Assembly: GCA_030348875.1 (NCBI GenBank)
Contig: JAUCEP010000002.1
Coordinates: 2,249,001 to 2,313,000 of the forward strand
Direction of reading: 5' to 3'
DNA: 64,000 nucleotides
From: Ureibacillus composti
Lineage (GTDB): Bacteria > Bacillota > Bacilli > Bacillales_A > Planococcaceae
Part shown: positions 7,858 through 18,124 of the stretch, one piece after another
How positions within the stretch are numbered: the first letter of the stretch is position 1
Layout: the number at the start of each line of letters is the position of its first letter
Translations under genes and position numbers: made by a program
The notes under the pieces: generated by a model
The model's input: only the letters and a program-made list of their open reading frames with translations
Told to the model about the DNA's origin: nothing
Database searches by the model: none

Positions 7858-10557
7858 TTACTCAGCAGCTTTTGAACGAAGTACCATTTGTAGGATACCA
7901 CCGTGACGGTAGTAGTCTACTTCTACTTCTGAATCGAAACGAGCAAGAGCTTGGAATGTTTTCACAGTTCCGTCTTCAGCTTTTGCAGTTACAGTTAAGA
8001 TATCACGTGGTTTTACATCGTCAGTAAGGTTTACTGAGATTTCTTCTTTACCAGTTAATCCTAATGTATCAGCGCTTTCACCTGGTAAGTATTGAAGTGG
8101 TAATACACCCATCATTACAAGGTTAGAACGGTGGATACGTTCGTAACTTTGAGCAATAACTGTTTTTACACCTAATAAGAATGTACCTTTAGCAGCCCAG
8201 TCACGAGAAGATCCCATACCATAGTCGTTACCAGCAAGTACTACTAAGCCAGTGCCGTTTTCTTGGTATTTCATACAAGCATCGTAAATGTACTCAACTT
8301 CACCTGTTGGCCAGTAAGTAGTGAATCCACCTTCTGTACCAGGAGCAACTTGGTTACGGATACGGATGTTTGCAAATGTACCACGCATCATTACTTCGTG
8401 GTTACCACGACGAGAACCGTAAGAGTTGAAGTCACGGATTGCTACACCATTTTCTTGTAGGTATTTACCTGCAGGAGTATCTTTACCAATTGCACCAGCT
8501 GGTGAAATGTGGTCAGTTGTAATTGAGTCACCGAACTTCGCGATTACACGTAAACCTTCAAGACCTTTGATTGGTTCTGGAGTTTTAGATAAACCTTGGA
8601 AGAATGGTGGGTTTTGGATGTAAGTTGATTTTTCATCAAATGTGTATAAAGACTCAGTTGATGTTTCAATTGCATTCCATTTTTCGTTAGCTGTGAATAC
8701 TGTTTCATATTCTTTTTGGAATAATTCACGAGTAACAACTTTGTTTAATACAGCATTTACTTCTTCAGTTGAAGGCCAGATGTCAGCGAAGAATACATCG
8801 TTACCATCTTTGTCTTTACCTAAAGAATCTTTTTGTAGGTCGATATCTACTGTACCAGCTAATGCGTAAGCAACAACAAGTGGTGGTGATGCTAAGTAGT
8901 TAGCTTTTACAAGTGGGTGTACACGACCTTCGAAGTTACGGTTACCAGAAAGTACTGAAGTTACAAATAAATCTTTTTCTTTAATTGCTTCTTCGATTTC
9001 TGGAAGTAATGGACCAGAGTTACCGATACATGTAGTACATCCGTAACCTACTGTGTTGAATCCGATTTGATCAAGGTATGATTGTAAACCTGATTCTTCA
9101 AGGTATCCAGTAACAACTTTAGAACCTGGTGCTAAAGAAGTTTTAACCCATGCAGGTGGTTGGATTCCTTTTTCAACAGCTTTTTTAGCAACTAAACCAG
9201 CAGCTAAAAGAACGTATGGGTTAGAAGTGTTTGTACAAGATGTAATAGCAGCGATTGCTACAGCACCTGTAGGCATTTCTAATTCGCCATCAGCAAATTT
9301 AATTGTTGATGTTTTAGAGAATTCATCTTCTGTTAAACCAAAGCCTTGTACGCCCATTGGAGCAGTTACTGCTTCATGGTAACGAGCTTTCATATCAGCA
9401 AGAGGAATTAAATCTTGTGGACGTTTTGGACCAGAAAGGTTTGGTTGAATGTCGTCTAATTTAATTTCTAATACATCAGTGTAAACTGGTTCTAATGATG
9501 GATCGAAGAATAAGTTGTTCGCTTTTAAGTAAGCTTCTACAACTTGGATATGCTCTTCTTCACGGCCAGTTAAACGCATGTAATTTAATGATTCTTCGTC
9601 AATAGCGAAGTAACCACATGTTGCACCATATTCAGGAGCCATGTTCGAAATTGTTGCACGGTCAGCTAATGGTAATTTAGATACACCAGGACCAAAGAAC
9701 TCAACGAATTTACCTACTACGCCGCGTTGACGTAATACTTGAGTTACTTTTAATGATAAGTCCATTGCAGTAGCACCGTTTGGAAGATCACCAGTTAATT
9801 TAACACCGATTACTTCTGGAATTGGGAAGTATGATGCTTGACCAAGCATTCCTGCTTCAGCTTCAATACCACCTACACCCCATCCAAGAACGCCAAGACC
9901 GTTGATCATTGTTGTATGTGAGTCAGTACCTACTACTGAATCTGGGAATGTTTCAAATGTGCCATCAGCATTTTCTTTCACGTGTACAACTGGAGCTAAA
10001 TACTCTAAGTTTACTTGGTGAACGATACCTGTTGCTGGTGGTACAGCACGGAAGTTATCGTAAGCAGTTTGAGCCCATTTTAAGAAGTTGTAACGTTCTG
10101 CGTTACGTTCAAATTCAAGGTCCATGTTAGTTTGTAATGCAGATGCATTACCGTATTTATCTACTTGTACTGAGTGGTCGATTACAAGGTCAACTGGAAT
10201 AGCTGGGTTGATTTTGTCTGGATCTCCACCTAATTCTTTCATAGCTGAACGTAATGAAGCTAAGTCAACAACTACTGGTACACCAGTGAAGTCTTGTAAT
10301 ACAACACGAGATGGTTTAAATGGAACTTCAGCTTCTGCATCTGCACCATTACCGAATTTCGCAAGATTGTTTACGTGCTCTTCTTTAATTACGTAGTTAT
10401 CATATTGACGTAATACAGATTCTAATAATACTTTAATTGAGTATGGAAGGCGTGAAATATTTGCAACGCCAGCTTCTTCAAGAGCAGCTAAACGGTAATA
10501 GTTATAAGTTTTACCATTCACTTCAAATGAAGCGCGGCTATTGTGTAAGTTTGCCAT
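7858..10557 (-). CDS. acnA: Aconitate hydratase (TCA cycle)
   Basis: 899 residues, the normal length for bacterial AcnA/CitB. It interconverts citrate and isocitrate through a [4Fe-4S] cluster. The cluster cysteines are in [10 protein letters not shown] (about 442) and [12 protein letters not shown] (about 506-509). The swivel domain contains [14 protein letters not shown] and the [13 protein letters not shown] substrate-binding loop. Members of this family also bind iron-responsive mRNA sites when the cluster is lost. AGGGGGAG precedes the ATG at a good distance. It has its own terminator and a 190-base upstream gap. That gap contains dyad-like ATAA/TTAT words, but I cannot assign a CcpC site with confidence. 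Confidence 0.97.
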   Translation of the reverse strand: MANLHNSRASFEVNGKTYNYYRLAALEEAGVANISRLPYSIKVLLESVLRQYDNYVIKEEHVNNLAKFGNGADAEAEVPFKPSRVVLQDFTGVPVVVDLASLRSAMKELGGDPDKINPAIPVDLVIDHSVQVDKYGNASALQTNMDLEFERNAERYNFLKWAQTAYDNFRAVPPATGIVHQVNLEYLAPVVHVKENADGTFETFPDSVVGTDSHTTMINGLGVLGWGVGGIEAEAGMLGQASYFPIPEVIGVKLTGDLPNGATAMDLSLKVTQVLRQRGVVGKFVEFFGPGVSKLPLADRATISNMAPEYGATCGYFAIDEESLNYMRLTGREEEHIQVVEAYLKANNLFFDPSLEPVYTDVLEIKLDDIQPNLSGPKRPQDLIPLADMKARYHEAVTAPMGVQGFGLTEDEFSKTSTIKFADGELEMPTGAVAIAAITSCTNTSNPYVLLAAGLVAKKAVEKGIQPPAWVKTSLAPGSKVVTGYLEESGLQSYLDQIGFNTVGYGCTTCIGNSGPLLPEIEEAIKEKDLFVTSVLSGNRNFEGRVHPLVKANYLASPPLVVAYALAGTVDIDLQKDSLGKDKDGNDVFFADIWPSTEEVNAVLNKVVTRELFQKEYETVFTANEKWNAIETSTESLYTFDEKSTYIQNPPFFQGLSKTPEPIKGLEGLRVIAKFGDSITTDHISPAGAIGKDTPAGKYLQENGVAIRDFNSYGSRRGNHEVMMRGTFANIRIRNQVAPGTEGGFTTYWPTGEVEYIYDACMKYQENGTGLVVLAGNDYGMGSSRDWAAKGTFLLGVKTVIAQSYERIHRSNLVMMGVLPLQYLPGESADTLGLTGKEEISVNLTDDVKPRDILTVTAKAEDGTVKTFQALARFDSEVEVDYYRHGGILQMVLRSKAAE

Positions 10558-10747
10558 ATGTACTCTCCCCCTAATAATTCATTGAAAAGATTGCTATGCT
10601 TCTTTTCTCCAGTTCTCATGTTACATCATTTACATACATAAGTAAATTACATTAATATTATCTTTTGTGATAAGTTATCGTTATGACCTTGTTCGAATTA
10701 CCTTATTGTTCAAAACAACAATATAAATGAAGAAAGTCTAAACAAAT

Positions 10748-11302
10748 TTAAATTGATAATTCGCTAATGACCTTTTTGTGTTCATCAAGTACTTGGATAG
10801 AATAGCTTTCATTGTCTTCGAGTTGTTCTAAATCAATGTACCAAATGCTATAACCTTTCACATCATATAGATCCAGTACATCCTCTGTCAAATTCGATAG
10901 TTCGATTAATGAAGCTGGTTTTCCATTGATGTTCACATCAATAGTACCTTCTTGTTTAATAAGACCAAATAGTATTTTTTCGTCAGATAATGCAGACACG
11001 ATGGTGTTACTTTCTAATTTTTTTGGTACTTTCGCAGTTGCCCCCTCTTCATTACTCCATCCTTTAACATTCTTCTTTACAAGGGTGGTTCCAAAATTTT
11101 GACCATTCGATAGAAAGAAATAGCGCTGTTCTTTTTCCGTATTAGGCCCTTTAATCCATTCGTATTCTTGATTAGTCGGTAAAGCCTCTTCAGGAGTATC
11201 TTTTCCAGCACCAGTAAACTCAACAAAATATAGATTAACCAAATAACCTAGAACTAAAACTAATAAGATAAATAATATAACCCGGATGAATCGCTTTCTC
11301 AT
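10748..11302 (-). CDS. Membrane-anchored extracytoplasmic protein of unknown function
   Basis: 184 residues from the ATG at 11302; an earlier in-frame ATG at 11323 lacks a ribosome site. One N-terminal transmembrane helix (RVILFILLVLVLGYLVNLYF) is followed by an extracytoplasmic domain rich in charged residues and beta-type segments, with several Trp/Tyr positions. I cannot name a family. It starts 34 bases after the stop of the DUF2785 gene on the same strand, so a two-gene operon is likely. Confidence 0.65.
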   Translation of the reverse strand: MRKRFIRVILFILLVLVLGYLVNLYFVEFTGAGKDTPEEALPTNQEYEWIKGPNTEKEQRYFFLSNGQNFGTTLVKKNVKGWSNEEGATAKVPKKLESNTIVSALSDEKILFGLIKQEGTIDVNINGKPASLIELSNLTEDVLDLYDVKGYSIWYIDLEQLEDNESYSIQVLDEHKKVISELSI

Positions 11303-11336
11303 GACGTCCCCACTTTCTAGCATCTCGCGAATTGGT

Positions 11337-12164
11337 TTACTTCATCCATTTACTAATAAATATTGAAACAGTGCCTTTTAATTCAGGCATTTGTTGAGAG
11401 AATTTCAATGTGAAGTATAATGTTTTCATAAAATGAAGTGTATTTGTTCGCGCATTAAAGTATTGAGGAGTATATCCGACTTCCATTAAATAGAATTGTA
11501 GTTTATCAAATACTTGTTCTACCCATTCAATTAATATTTCTTCAGGAAATTCTTTTGATATTAACTGATCAATGATTGCCACAAGTCTTTCCTCTTCATC
11601 GTCTACATAAACCGTCCCTTTCCAAAAGCTATCTTTAATTCCTTGTAAGAGGATCGGGGATAGACGTATTTCAAATTGTGGATGTGAAATTAATGCACTT
11701 GCTAAATCTGCACCATGAGCAATCGAGCGTGCCCACCCTTTTTCACCGACAAAGCCTCGCACATCTTTCTCTTTTGTTAAATACGGTACACAAATTTCAA
11801 GTAGGCTTTTTGCAGTGTCATCAGGTAAAAAGTGTAGTTGGCTATCGACATTAATTAATGCGGTCAACCATAGCGCTGAAAATGATCGTTTGAACACTGT
11901 GTCTGTGTCCACTTCCCCAATATTTTGATATAGATAGTCATTTCCATGCAGGGTTTGTACAAGAAACGTCATCTGTTCTGAAGTCAAAAGTTGATAGGAT
12001 AATAATTCAATAAATAATCGATAATTAAGTTGATCTCTTAATTCATTGTCGGGACTTCCAATATGTAGAATCATTTCTTCTATTAATTGATTTCCTTGTT
12101 GATTCATAAATTGTTGTCTTTCAACTGTATCCATTGATAAGACTTTTAATAATGTTTCTTTCAA
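11337..12164 (-). CDS. DUF2785 family protein
   Basis: 275 residues, helical and soluble. The stretch GWARSIAHGADLASALISHP (about 140-160) is the signature of the DUF2785 family, which is widespread in Bacilli and has no assigned function. The helix-rich layout looks like a small ARM/HEAT-type fold. AGGAGGAATTTATTTT lies before the ATG at 12164. It is probably the first gene of a pair with the membrane-anchored protein downstream. Confidence 0.8.
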   Translation of the reverse strand: MKETLLKVLSMDTVERQQFMNQQGNQLIEEMILHIGSPDNELRDQLNYRLFIELLSYQLLTSEQMTFLVQTLHGNDYLYQNIGEVDTDTVFKRSFSALWLTALINVDSQLHFLPDDTAKSLLEICVPYLTKEKDVRGFVGEKGWARSIAHGADLASALISHPQFEIRLSPILLQGIKDSFWKGTVYVDDEEERLVAIIDQLISKEFPEEILIEWVEQVFDKLQFYLMEVGYTPQYFNARTNTLHFMKTLYFTLKFSQQMPELKGTVSIFISKWMK

Positions 12165-12505
12165 AATAAATTCCTCCTAGACTCTGCAAAACTATCTCGT
12201 TCATTGTAAACTTCCAAGACACGTTTGGCTAGCGAGTTAGTTTATATTCTGATCGTTTAGAGAGGTTCAATTCCTTATGCAAGCTCAAAAGTAATGATTT
12301 GATTCATTTAGACGCATAAAGTGAGTTGATTTTCCTTTATAAGCTAAAAGTACATACCCTTCCTACGTCATTTCGAGCAACTACCACCGCATATCATTCT
12401 GTAACACAATCCAACCTTGTGAAAAAATATTCACCAACCAAAAATAAATATCTTTACATAATAGGGTTAAAATTTCCTTTTTTAATCAAAAATAGGAGTA
12501 CGTAT

Positions 12506-12532
12506 GGGACAAGGAACCTGTCCCCTTGTCCC
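12506..12532 (-). repeat. GGGACA palindromic repeat, copy 1
   Basis: GGGACAAGG and CCTTGTCCC form perfect 9-base arms. Read on the minus strand it fits the consensus GGGACA-N2/3-GGGACAGGTTCCTTGTCCC shared with copies at 19722, 21038 and 50304. It lies six bases before the ribosome site of the beta-helix gene. The rest of 12165-12505 shows no gene or clear signal. Confidence 0.85.
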
Positions 12533-12550
12533 GAAGTAAGGAGGGTCCAT

Positions 12551-14473
12551 ATGCCTGTTATGCGATTATTAAGTATGTTTTTTACGAATGGAAAAACATT
12601 GAAACGTGCCATGCATCAATTAAATAAAAGTGGCCACATTCAGCTTTCACCAAAAATATATAAAGAGTCGATCCAATTTCATAAAAGTGTTGTGATTAGT
12701 GGTAGTAAAGATGGCGAAACGATCATTGAAGGATTATTAACGATTCCAAAGTCGGTTTCCGTTAAATTCCGCAATGTGACAATCTCCCCTATTACTCATA
12801 TATACGTAGAGGGTGAAGTGGAGTTTGAGCAATGTCATTTAGATGGAATGGATACTTCTGTTTTAGTTACGGTAAATGGAGGGAAAATTACGGCTTCCCA
12901 TTGTGAGATTACAGATGCAGCTGACCGCGCTATCACTTTACAAAAACAGAGTACAGGGATTTTCCATCATTGTAAGTTCCAAAACAACGGGAAGGCGCAT
13001 ATTGAAGTGGATGGTTCTGAAGCAACGATTGAAGAATGCGAATTTTCAGAGGCTCGATATGCATATTGGATAAAAAATAATGGACTAGTCCATTCAGTAA
13101 AGGCTCACTTGCATCATCAACTAGATGCTCAAATTTATGTGGATCACTCGACTTTCATCGACCAAGGAAGCCTCATTGAACGTGGAGAGGATCACGGAAT
13201 CTACGCGAAAAAAGAATCGAATATTACATTAGAGAACACTACTCTTCGTTACCATAAAAAATCCCAGCTTTTAGTACAGAGAAGTTCTTTAGTTGGAAGT
13301 CATTGTATCGTCCAGCATGGTACGGATGTTGGGGTTTCCCTACGCGATTATGCCGAAATGAATTTTTCTTACTCTGAAGTGAGCCAACATGAAAATGCCA
13401 ATATACAAGTAGCGAAACGATCTCGTTTAAATTTAGAGCATTGTCACATTTACTCGGGGAAAAGCTTTGGTATCCAAGTGAATGATAAATCCATCGTGAA
13501 TTTTTATGAGACATTGTTTAAATCCCACAAACTCGCACAAGTTTTCCTTTCCGGTGAATCAATTTGTTCAGTCAAAAATAGTCTTGTCAAAGAAGGAAAA
13601 CATGTTGGAATTTATATCGAGAAAAAAGCGAATTGTACAATCGTTGAAAGTAAAATAACAGAACAATCGAATTCTGCTCTGTCTGTCATAGGTGGCCAAT
13701 TGACTGTGATTGATAGTGAAATTATGTATAATTTCGGAAATGCAATTTTAGGAATGTCCAACTCTACGATAGAGGTAGACGGTTCGAAAATGTACAACAA
13801 TGACATGGCCCATATTGCGCTGAAAGCAAATGTGAAAATGAACTTACTAAATAGTGAACTTTATAATGGAAAAAGTCTTATTTTAGATACACGTTGCAAT
13901 GTTAAAGGGGTTAATTGTAAGTTTTACGAAAGTGAAAATGTTCAAATTGAAATCACTGAAAAGTCAACCTTAACTCTTGAACAATGCAGAATCTTTAACG
14001 GAAAATCCTATGGTGTAAAGGTGTTAAAAAATTCGAATTTCTTCTTTTATAATGGCCAAATTAGCCACCATATTCTCACGCAGATTGTCGTCAACGATAG
14101 TTCAGCAGTTGTGAGAGATAGCGAACTATACAAAGGGTGCCGCAATGCCATTTCCGTACAAAATCATAGTGAGGTATTAGTTCAAGATAGCTTCATTTCA
14201 AAGCATGTCCAATCGCAAATTTGGTTGGATTTAGAGTCTACAATCGAGTTGAAAGGCGTACAATTAACAGATGGTTTCCACTCGGATTTATATGCCCAAA
14301 ACCAATCAGAAATTTATGTGACGGACAGTATGATTCGAAATGATAAAGTTCTTTATAATGTACGGGCTGTGAACTTCTCCAAAATTGAGTTGAGTAAAAC
14401 GATTGTTGATAATCGTTTAGGAGATACGTTTTATAGTGAAAATAACAGTTTTATAACAAGCTCAGATTTATAA
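12551..14473 (+). CDS. Cytosolic right-handed parallel beta-helix protein (640 aa)
   Basis: The start is the ATG at 12551, with AAGGAGGG five bases upstream; the reading frame is open further back but without a ribosome site. From about residue 45 to 630 the protein is a chain of about 23-residue rungs. They alternate between a KSxGIxVxxxSxVxF type and an xxAQIxVxxxSxxxVxxS type, as in the pectate-lyase superfold with PbH1 repeats. There is no signal peptide, membrane segment or sorting motif. The rungs carry many His, Asn, Ser and Glu residues, but I see no pectate lyase or hydrolase catalytic cluster. It could be a polysaccharide-related enzyme, a structural protein or a binding scaffold; the role is unknown. 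It is followed by a terminator and then by yfkAB. Confidence 0.8.
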   Translation: MPVMRLLSMFFTNGKTLKRAMHQLNKSGHIQLSPKIYKESIQFHKSVVISGSKDGETIIEGLLTIPKSVSVKFRNVTISPITHIYVEGEVEFEQCHLDGMDTSVLVTVNGGKITASHCEITDAADRAITLQKQSTGIFHHCKFQNNGKAHIEVDGSEATIEECEFSEARYAYWIKNNGLVHSVKAHLHHQLDAQIYVDHSTFIDQGSLIERGEDHGIYAKKESNITLENTTLRYHKKSQLLVQRSSLVGSHCIVQHGTDVGVSLRDYAEMNFSYSEVSQHENANIQVAKRSRLNLEHCHIYSGKSFGIQVNDKSIVNFYETLFKSHKLAQVFLSGESICSVKNSLVKEGKHVGIYIEKKANCTIVESKITEQSNSALSVIGGQLTVIDSEIMYNFGNAILGMSNSTIEVDGSKMYNNDMAHIALKANVKMNLLNSELYNGKSLILDTRCNVKGVNCKFYESENVQIEITEKSTLTLEQCRIFNGKSYGVKVLKNSNFFFYNGQISHHILTQIVVNDSSAVVRDSELYKGCRNAISVQNHSEVLVQDSFISKHVQSQIWLDLESTIELKGVQLTDGFHSDLYAQNQSEIYVTDSMIRNDKVLYNVRAVNFSKIELSKTIVDNRLGDTFYSENNSFITSSDL

Positions 14474-14574
14474 CTATTACCACTTCCCTAACCATATAGG
14501 TTTATTAGAGTTGTTATTAAAAATATTTAGCCTCTATGCGAAAAAGAAAAAATCTACATCTAAACTTAATTTTA

Positions 14575-14602
14575 GCGCAGCTTACAGTGGTAAGCTGCGT
14601 TT
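14575..14602 (+). terminator. Terminator before yfkAB
   Basis: CGCAGCTTAC and GTAAGCTGCG pair around a 4-base loop, followed by TTTTCTT. It lies about 100 bases after the beta-helix stop and separates that gene from yfkAB. Confidence 0.85.
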
Positions 14603-14704
14603 TCTTAAGGAGGCTTTCACTCTATGAATCTTTCATGTAGCATTTTGTTCTTTCCGAAAATTTATTTCTATGAGAGAATTGGTAGTTGGAAAGGAAGATA
14701 ATAA

Positions 14705-15814
14705 ATGAATACGTTAGAAAAAATTACTACTAGTTATGACCCATGGGAGTCTTACTTAGATATCGAACAATTTGGGAAGTTAACTCTCTCGAATGTAGAA
14801 TTTACAACAACTAATTTATGTAATATGCGATGTGCACACTGTGCAGTTGGTTACACTCTACAAACAAAGGACCCAACTGCCTTGCCACTAGATATCATTC
14901 TTAAACGACTTGATGAAATCCCACATCTTAGATCATTAAGCATTACAGGCGGCGAACCGATGTTAAGTAAAAAATCGGTTGAAAACTATGTAAAACCGCT
15001 TTTGAAATATGCCCATGAACGTGGAGTTCGCACGCAAATGAATTCGAACTTAACTATTGATGGCGAACGTTATTTAGATATCGCACATTATCTAGATGTA
15101 CTTCATATTTCGCATAACTGGGGGACAGTTGAAGAGTTTGTAGAAACAGGGTTTGCTATGATGGAACGAAAACCTACTTTCGATCAACGTGCAGCGTTAT
15201 TTGACCGCATGATTGAAAATTCTCGTATGCTTTCTGAAAACGGTGTAATGGTATCGGCGGAGACAATGTTAAACAAAAAGACACTTCCTTATTTGGAACA
15301 TATTCATCATCAAATTGTCGATGAAATGAAATGTGCAAGGCATGAAATTCATCCAATGTACCCATCAGATTTCGCTTCCGCATTAACTTCTTTATCGTTA
15401 GAGGAAATGCGAAAAGCGATTCATCATTTACTTGATATCCGTGATGAAAACACTTGGATGCTGTTCGGGACACTTCCCTTCTATCCATGTAGCATGTCGG
15501 AGGAAGATCAGGAGTTATTAAATCGCCTGCGTGACACAAAAAATGTAACGGTTCGTAACGATCCAGACGGTCGCTCTCGATTAAATATTAATATCTTTAC
15601 AGGGGACGTCATTGTGACTGACTTTGGTGATACACCAGCCCTTGGAAATATTCAAACAGATCATTTACCTGACATTTTCGATAAATGGCTTGAATCTGAC
15701 TTAGCCAAATCCCTTAACTGTCATTGCCCAGCTGTTAAATGCTTGGGACCAAATGTATTGGTGAAAAACATGTACTACAAAGACCAACAGTTTGTGAGCG
15801 GGTCTGTGAAATAA
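14705..15814 (+). CDS. yfkAB: Radical SAM protein YfkAB (CxCxxxxC family)
   Basis: 369 residues. The radical SAM cluster motif CNMRCAHC is at about residues 39-46, spaced CX3CX2C, followed by SITGGEPML for S-adenosylmethionine binding. Near the C-terminus CHCPAVKC (about 338-345) gives the CxCxxxxC motif that defines the YfkAB family and probably holds an auxiliary cluster. The substrate is unknown. The ATG at 14705 follows GGAAG at close range. It appears to be monocistronic, with a terminator on each side, and lies next to the beta-helix gene in the same direction. Confidence 0.9.
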   Translation: MNTLEKITTSYDPWESYLDIEQFGKLTLSNVEFTTTNLCNMRCAHCAVGYTLQTKDPTALPLDIILKRLDEIPHLRSLSITGGEPMLSKKSVENYVKPLLKYAHERGVRTQMNSNLTIDGERYLDIAHYLDVLHISHNWGTVEEFVETGFAMMERKPTFDQRAALFDRMIENSRMLSENGVMVSAETMLNKKTLPYLEHIHHQIVDEMKCARHEIHPMYPSDFASALTSLSLEEMRKAIHHLLDIRDENTWMLFGTLPFYPCSMSEEDQELLNRLRDTKNVTVRNDPDGRSRLNINIFTGDVIVTDFGDTPALGNIQTDHLPDIFDKWLESDLAKSLNCHCPAVKCLGPNVLVKNMYYKDQQFVSGSVK

Positions 15815-15976
15815 AGTAGAGGGTATGAACGACAAATCTCGTAAGAAAATTGAATGTAAAGTCGTTCATCCACCCAATAAACTCCCAATTACCAAGTAGC
15901 CTATAAAATCTTTCAACCTACCAAAGAATACTTAACACTTAGTTTAGAATAACAAACCAGAGCATAATCAAAAAAA

Positions 15977-16005
15977 GAACCGGGCAAAAATTTGCTCGGT
16001 TTTTC
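15977..16005 (+). terminator. Terminator downstream of yfkAB
   Basis: ACCGGGCAAA and TTTGCTCGGT pair (with one G-T) around a short loop, followed by TTTTCTTCTT. It lies about 160 bases past the yfkAB stop. Nothing else is recognisable in 15815-16107. Confidence 0.75.
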
Positions 16006-16107
16006 TTCTTGTATATTCAAATTTGCTTGCCACAAGTACAGCTATACCCAACGTTTGCTCCCTGACGCTTGTGTTCTCACGTTTTTCTACCACAAGTGTG
16101 TGCATCC

Positions 16108-17361
16108 CTATTTACTGCCATACAGTATTTTTCCGTATGCGTTGTGGATAAAGGTTTTATAAATAGTGTTTGGAAAGTTTTTCACACCATCATAGGCATG
16201 AACAATATCCTTTTTAGCGGCTTCTTTATCCCCTTCTTCAACAAAACATAAGGCGCGGACTGCGAAACATAGATAAAAGAGTGATAACTCAATCGGGTGA
16301 TAAACATTGGGTGGTATGTTTATTTCCTTACTGTATTCAATTGCTTCTTTATAATATCCCCTTGCCCAAAATGCATAGGTTTCTTCAATACAAAAAAGCT
16401 TGGCAATTAAATCTGCATGTTCCTGTGTCAAATCAGGATTTATTTCTTTTGCGAGCCTTGGAATTCTTTCATATTCCTTGTCAATAAAGTTGATGTAATG
16501 AGCTTTACAAAAAGTTAAATATTGTTTCACAACAGGATCTTCTGTAAAATCGGCATGTTGCTTTAGTTTCGTTAGGTAATATTTACTCTTTTCCTGCTCT
16601 CCTTGGCTAATGGCTTGGAGAAGTATGAATCGATAAAAATCGTCGATACGATAATAAATTTTTTCTTTATGAGCGATTTCTAAGGCAAGTTCTAAATGGT
16701 GTTGTGTATTTTTACTATCATCCACAGCAGCGTATAAAACAGATAATTGATAATGCATATCTAAAGTGGATAAAGGGTCGATTAAATGAATATATGATTG
16801 AACCCGCTGTTCTGCCTCTTGCATAAAATGGAGAGCTATCATATAATCATTTCGTTCAAAGGCCATTCCACATAAAAATGAATAGCAACCGATAATTCGT
16901 CGATAAACATGGATTTTTTCATAAGCAGTAATGACATCATACATAACCGATAAATCTTGCACATTATGAAGTTGATGATTTAATCTTGTATGTAAATCTA
17001 ATAATCTCACTTCTTCATAAGTGTTCCCTTGTAGTTGTTCTCGAATATCATCTAGTTGTTGAAATAATTTATTTAACTGGGCTAGCTGATCTACAGTAAA
17101 TGTACTAGCAGTTTCTTTATAAGCTTGTTCGATCTCCAATAATAGTTTGCGAAATTGTTTCACATTTCCTTCGTTTAGCAATTCTACGATGTCTACTCCT
17201 AATTGTTCTGCGATGTAATGTAAACTCTCCATGGAAGGCTTAGCTTTTCCATTTTCGATGAGGCTCAACATTCCTTTTGTGAGGCGCTCACCAGCTAATT
17301 GTGCTAACGTTAACTTCTTTTCATTACGAAGTTTTTTAATACGTTCCCCCAGTCCATTCAT
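16108..17361 (-). CDS. XRE-type HTH regulator with TPR-like C-terminal domain
   Basis: 417 residues from ATG 17361; the frame is open further upstream but without a ribosome site. An N-terminal helix-turn-helix (GERIKKLRNEKKLTLAQLAG ... KGMLSLIENGKAKPS, residues 4-60) is followed by about 340 residues of paired helices of the tetratricopeptide type. This is the layout of the RNPP peptide-sensing regulators (PlcR, NprR) and of related orphan regulators. The length is near that of NprR (about 420). Three palindromes upstream (17423-17543) are good candidates for its own operator. There is no obvious signalling-peptide gene beside it, so a peptide ligand is only a possibility. Confidence 0.85.
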   Translation of the reverse strand: MNGLGERIKKLRNEKKLTLAQLAGERLTKGMLSLIENGKAKPSMESLHYIAEQLGVDIVELLNEGNVKQFRKLLLEIEQAYKETASTFTVDQLAQLNKLFQQLDDIREQLQGNTYEEVRLLDLHTRLNHQLHNVQDLSVMYDVITAYEKIHVYRRIIGCYSFLCGMAFERNDYMIALHFMQEAEQRVQSYIHLIDPLSTLDMHYQLSVLYAAVDDSKNTQHHLELALEIAHKEKIYYRIDDFYRFILLQAISQGEQEKSKYYLTKLKQHADFTEDPVVKQYLTFCKAHYINFIDKEYERIPRLAKEINPDLTQEHADLIAKLFCIEETYAFWARGYYKEAIEYSKEINIPPNVYHPIELSLFYLCFAVRALCFVEEGDKEAAKKDIVHAYDGVKNFPNTIYKTFIHNAYGKILYGSK

Positions 17362-17422
17362 CAACAACACCCCGTTTCTATCGTACATCCATTTTAACAA
17401 AATGTTCCTTATGAAACAAAAA

Positions 17423-17543
17423 TTTAATAGGATTAAACAGTTGGAGTTGGCCAAATGTCAGCTTTGAAAGAGGTTTAATTTAATTAAACAACTGCACCAT
17501 TTCTCCTAAAACACCTCCGAAGTGTTTGTTTAATTAAATTAAA
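17423..17543. promoter_or_regulatory. Three TTTAAT-N3-ATTAAA operators upstream of the HTH-TPR gene
   Basis: Sites lie at 17423-17437 (N3 AGG), 17474-17488 (TTA) and 17529-17543 (TAA). The outer two belong to a perfect 19-base inverted repeat (17473-17491 and 17526-17544). Centres are 51 and 55 bases apart, about five helical turns, so dimers could bind on one face. Their place just ahead of the regulator start suggests autoregulation, possibly with control of something on the opposite strand. Confidence 0.65.
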
Positions 17544-17560
17544 CTCCGTAAGAGAGGTGT

Positions 17561-18124
17561 ATGGCAGCACCATTAGCGAAACTGTCGAAACATATAAAAT
17601 ATATGTGTTTTTACGATTTTATCACGCAGATTCTTGTCGAATTCTTCAAGCCTGGATCACTTGTATCACAGATATAGAGTTCAGCACTTTCTTCATCCTA
17701 TTTATAAAAAAGAAAAATGTCGAATTTGATTGGGAAATTGACAATTATGTTGAAATGCAATTTAAAGGCTTTACTTCGTGAGTTAAAGGTACAGAAGTTT
17801 TCATTTCAAGTGACCGTCTGATCAAAATAGTTCATTATATTTCATTTATAGCTTTTTCTACAGGCGTTCAAGTTCAAATACTAAAACAGTATCCAAAGTG
17901 AGGATTACAACACGTATACCAAAATGTAAACATGGAAAATTATTGTGGTTTGATACTAAATGGGGATTATTTTATCAGCATATTTTTTTTATAGATTAAA
18001 AGTCATTCGTTCGTTATGATTTAACTTAATGAAACTGCTTCCCTTACTTTTGAAATTCAAAAATGAGGGGGTTATTTTGTTATGGGAATTTATCTTATTA
18101 ATCAATAGAAATGAGTGAGCCAAC
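17561..18124. other. Gene-poor stretch between the HTH-TPR operators and the DUF2809 gene
   Basis: No credible gene. A 38-codon frame starts at ATG 17561 on the plus strand, close behind AGAGAGG, and ends at 17677, but the spacing is too short and I do not recognise the product. The rest is AT-rich without clear repeats or terminators. Confidence 0.4.

Noticed and set aside
10560-10747. CcpC operator upstream of aconitase
   Set aside because: ATAA and TTAT words are present but occur by chance in such AT-rich DNA; no clear dyad with the right spacing was found.
17557-17781. 74-codon frame beside the regulator operators, considered as a signalling-peptide gene
   Set aside because: The GTG start overlaps its own putative ribosome site and no secretion signal is visible; only noted as a possibility.
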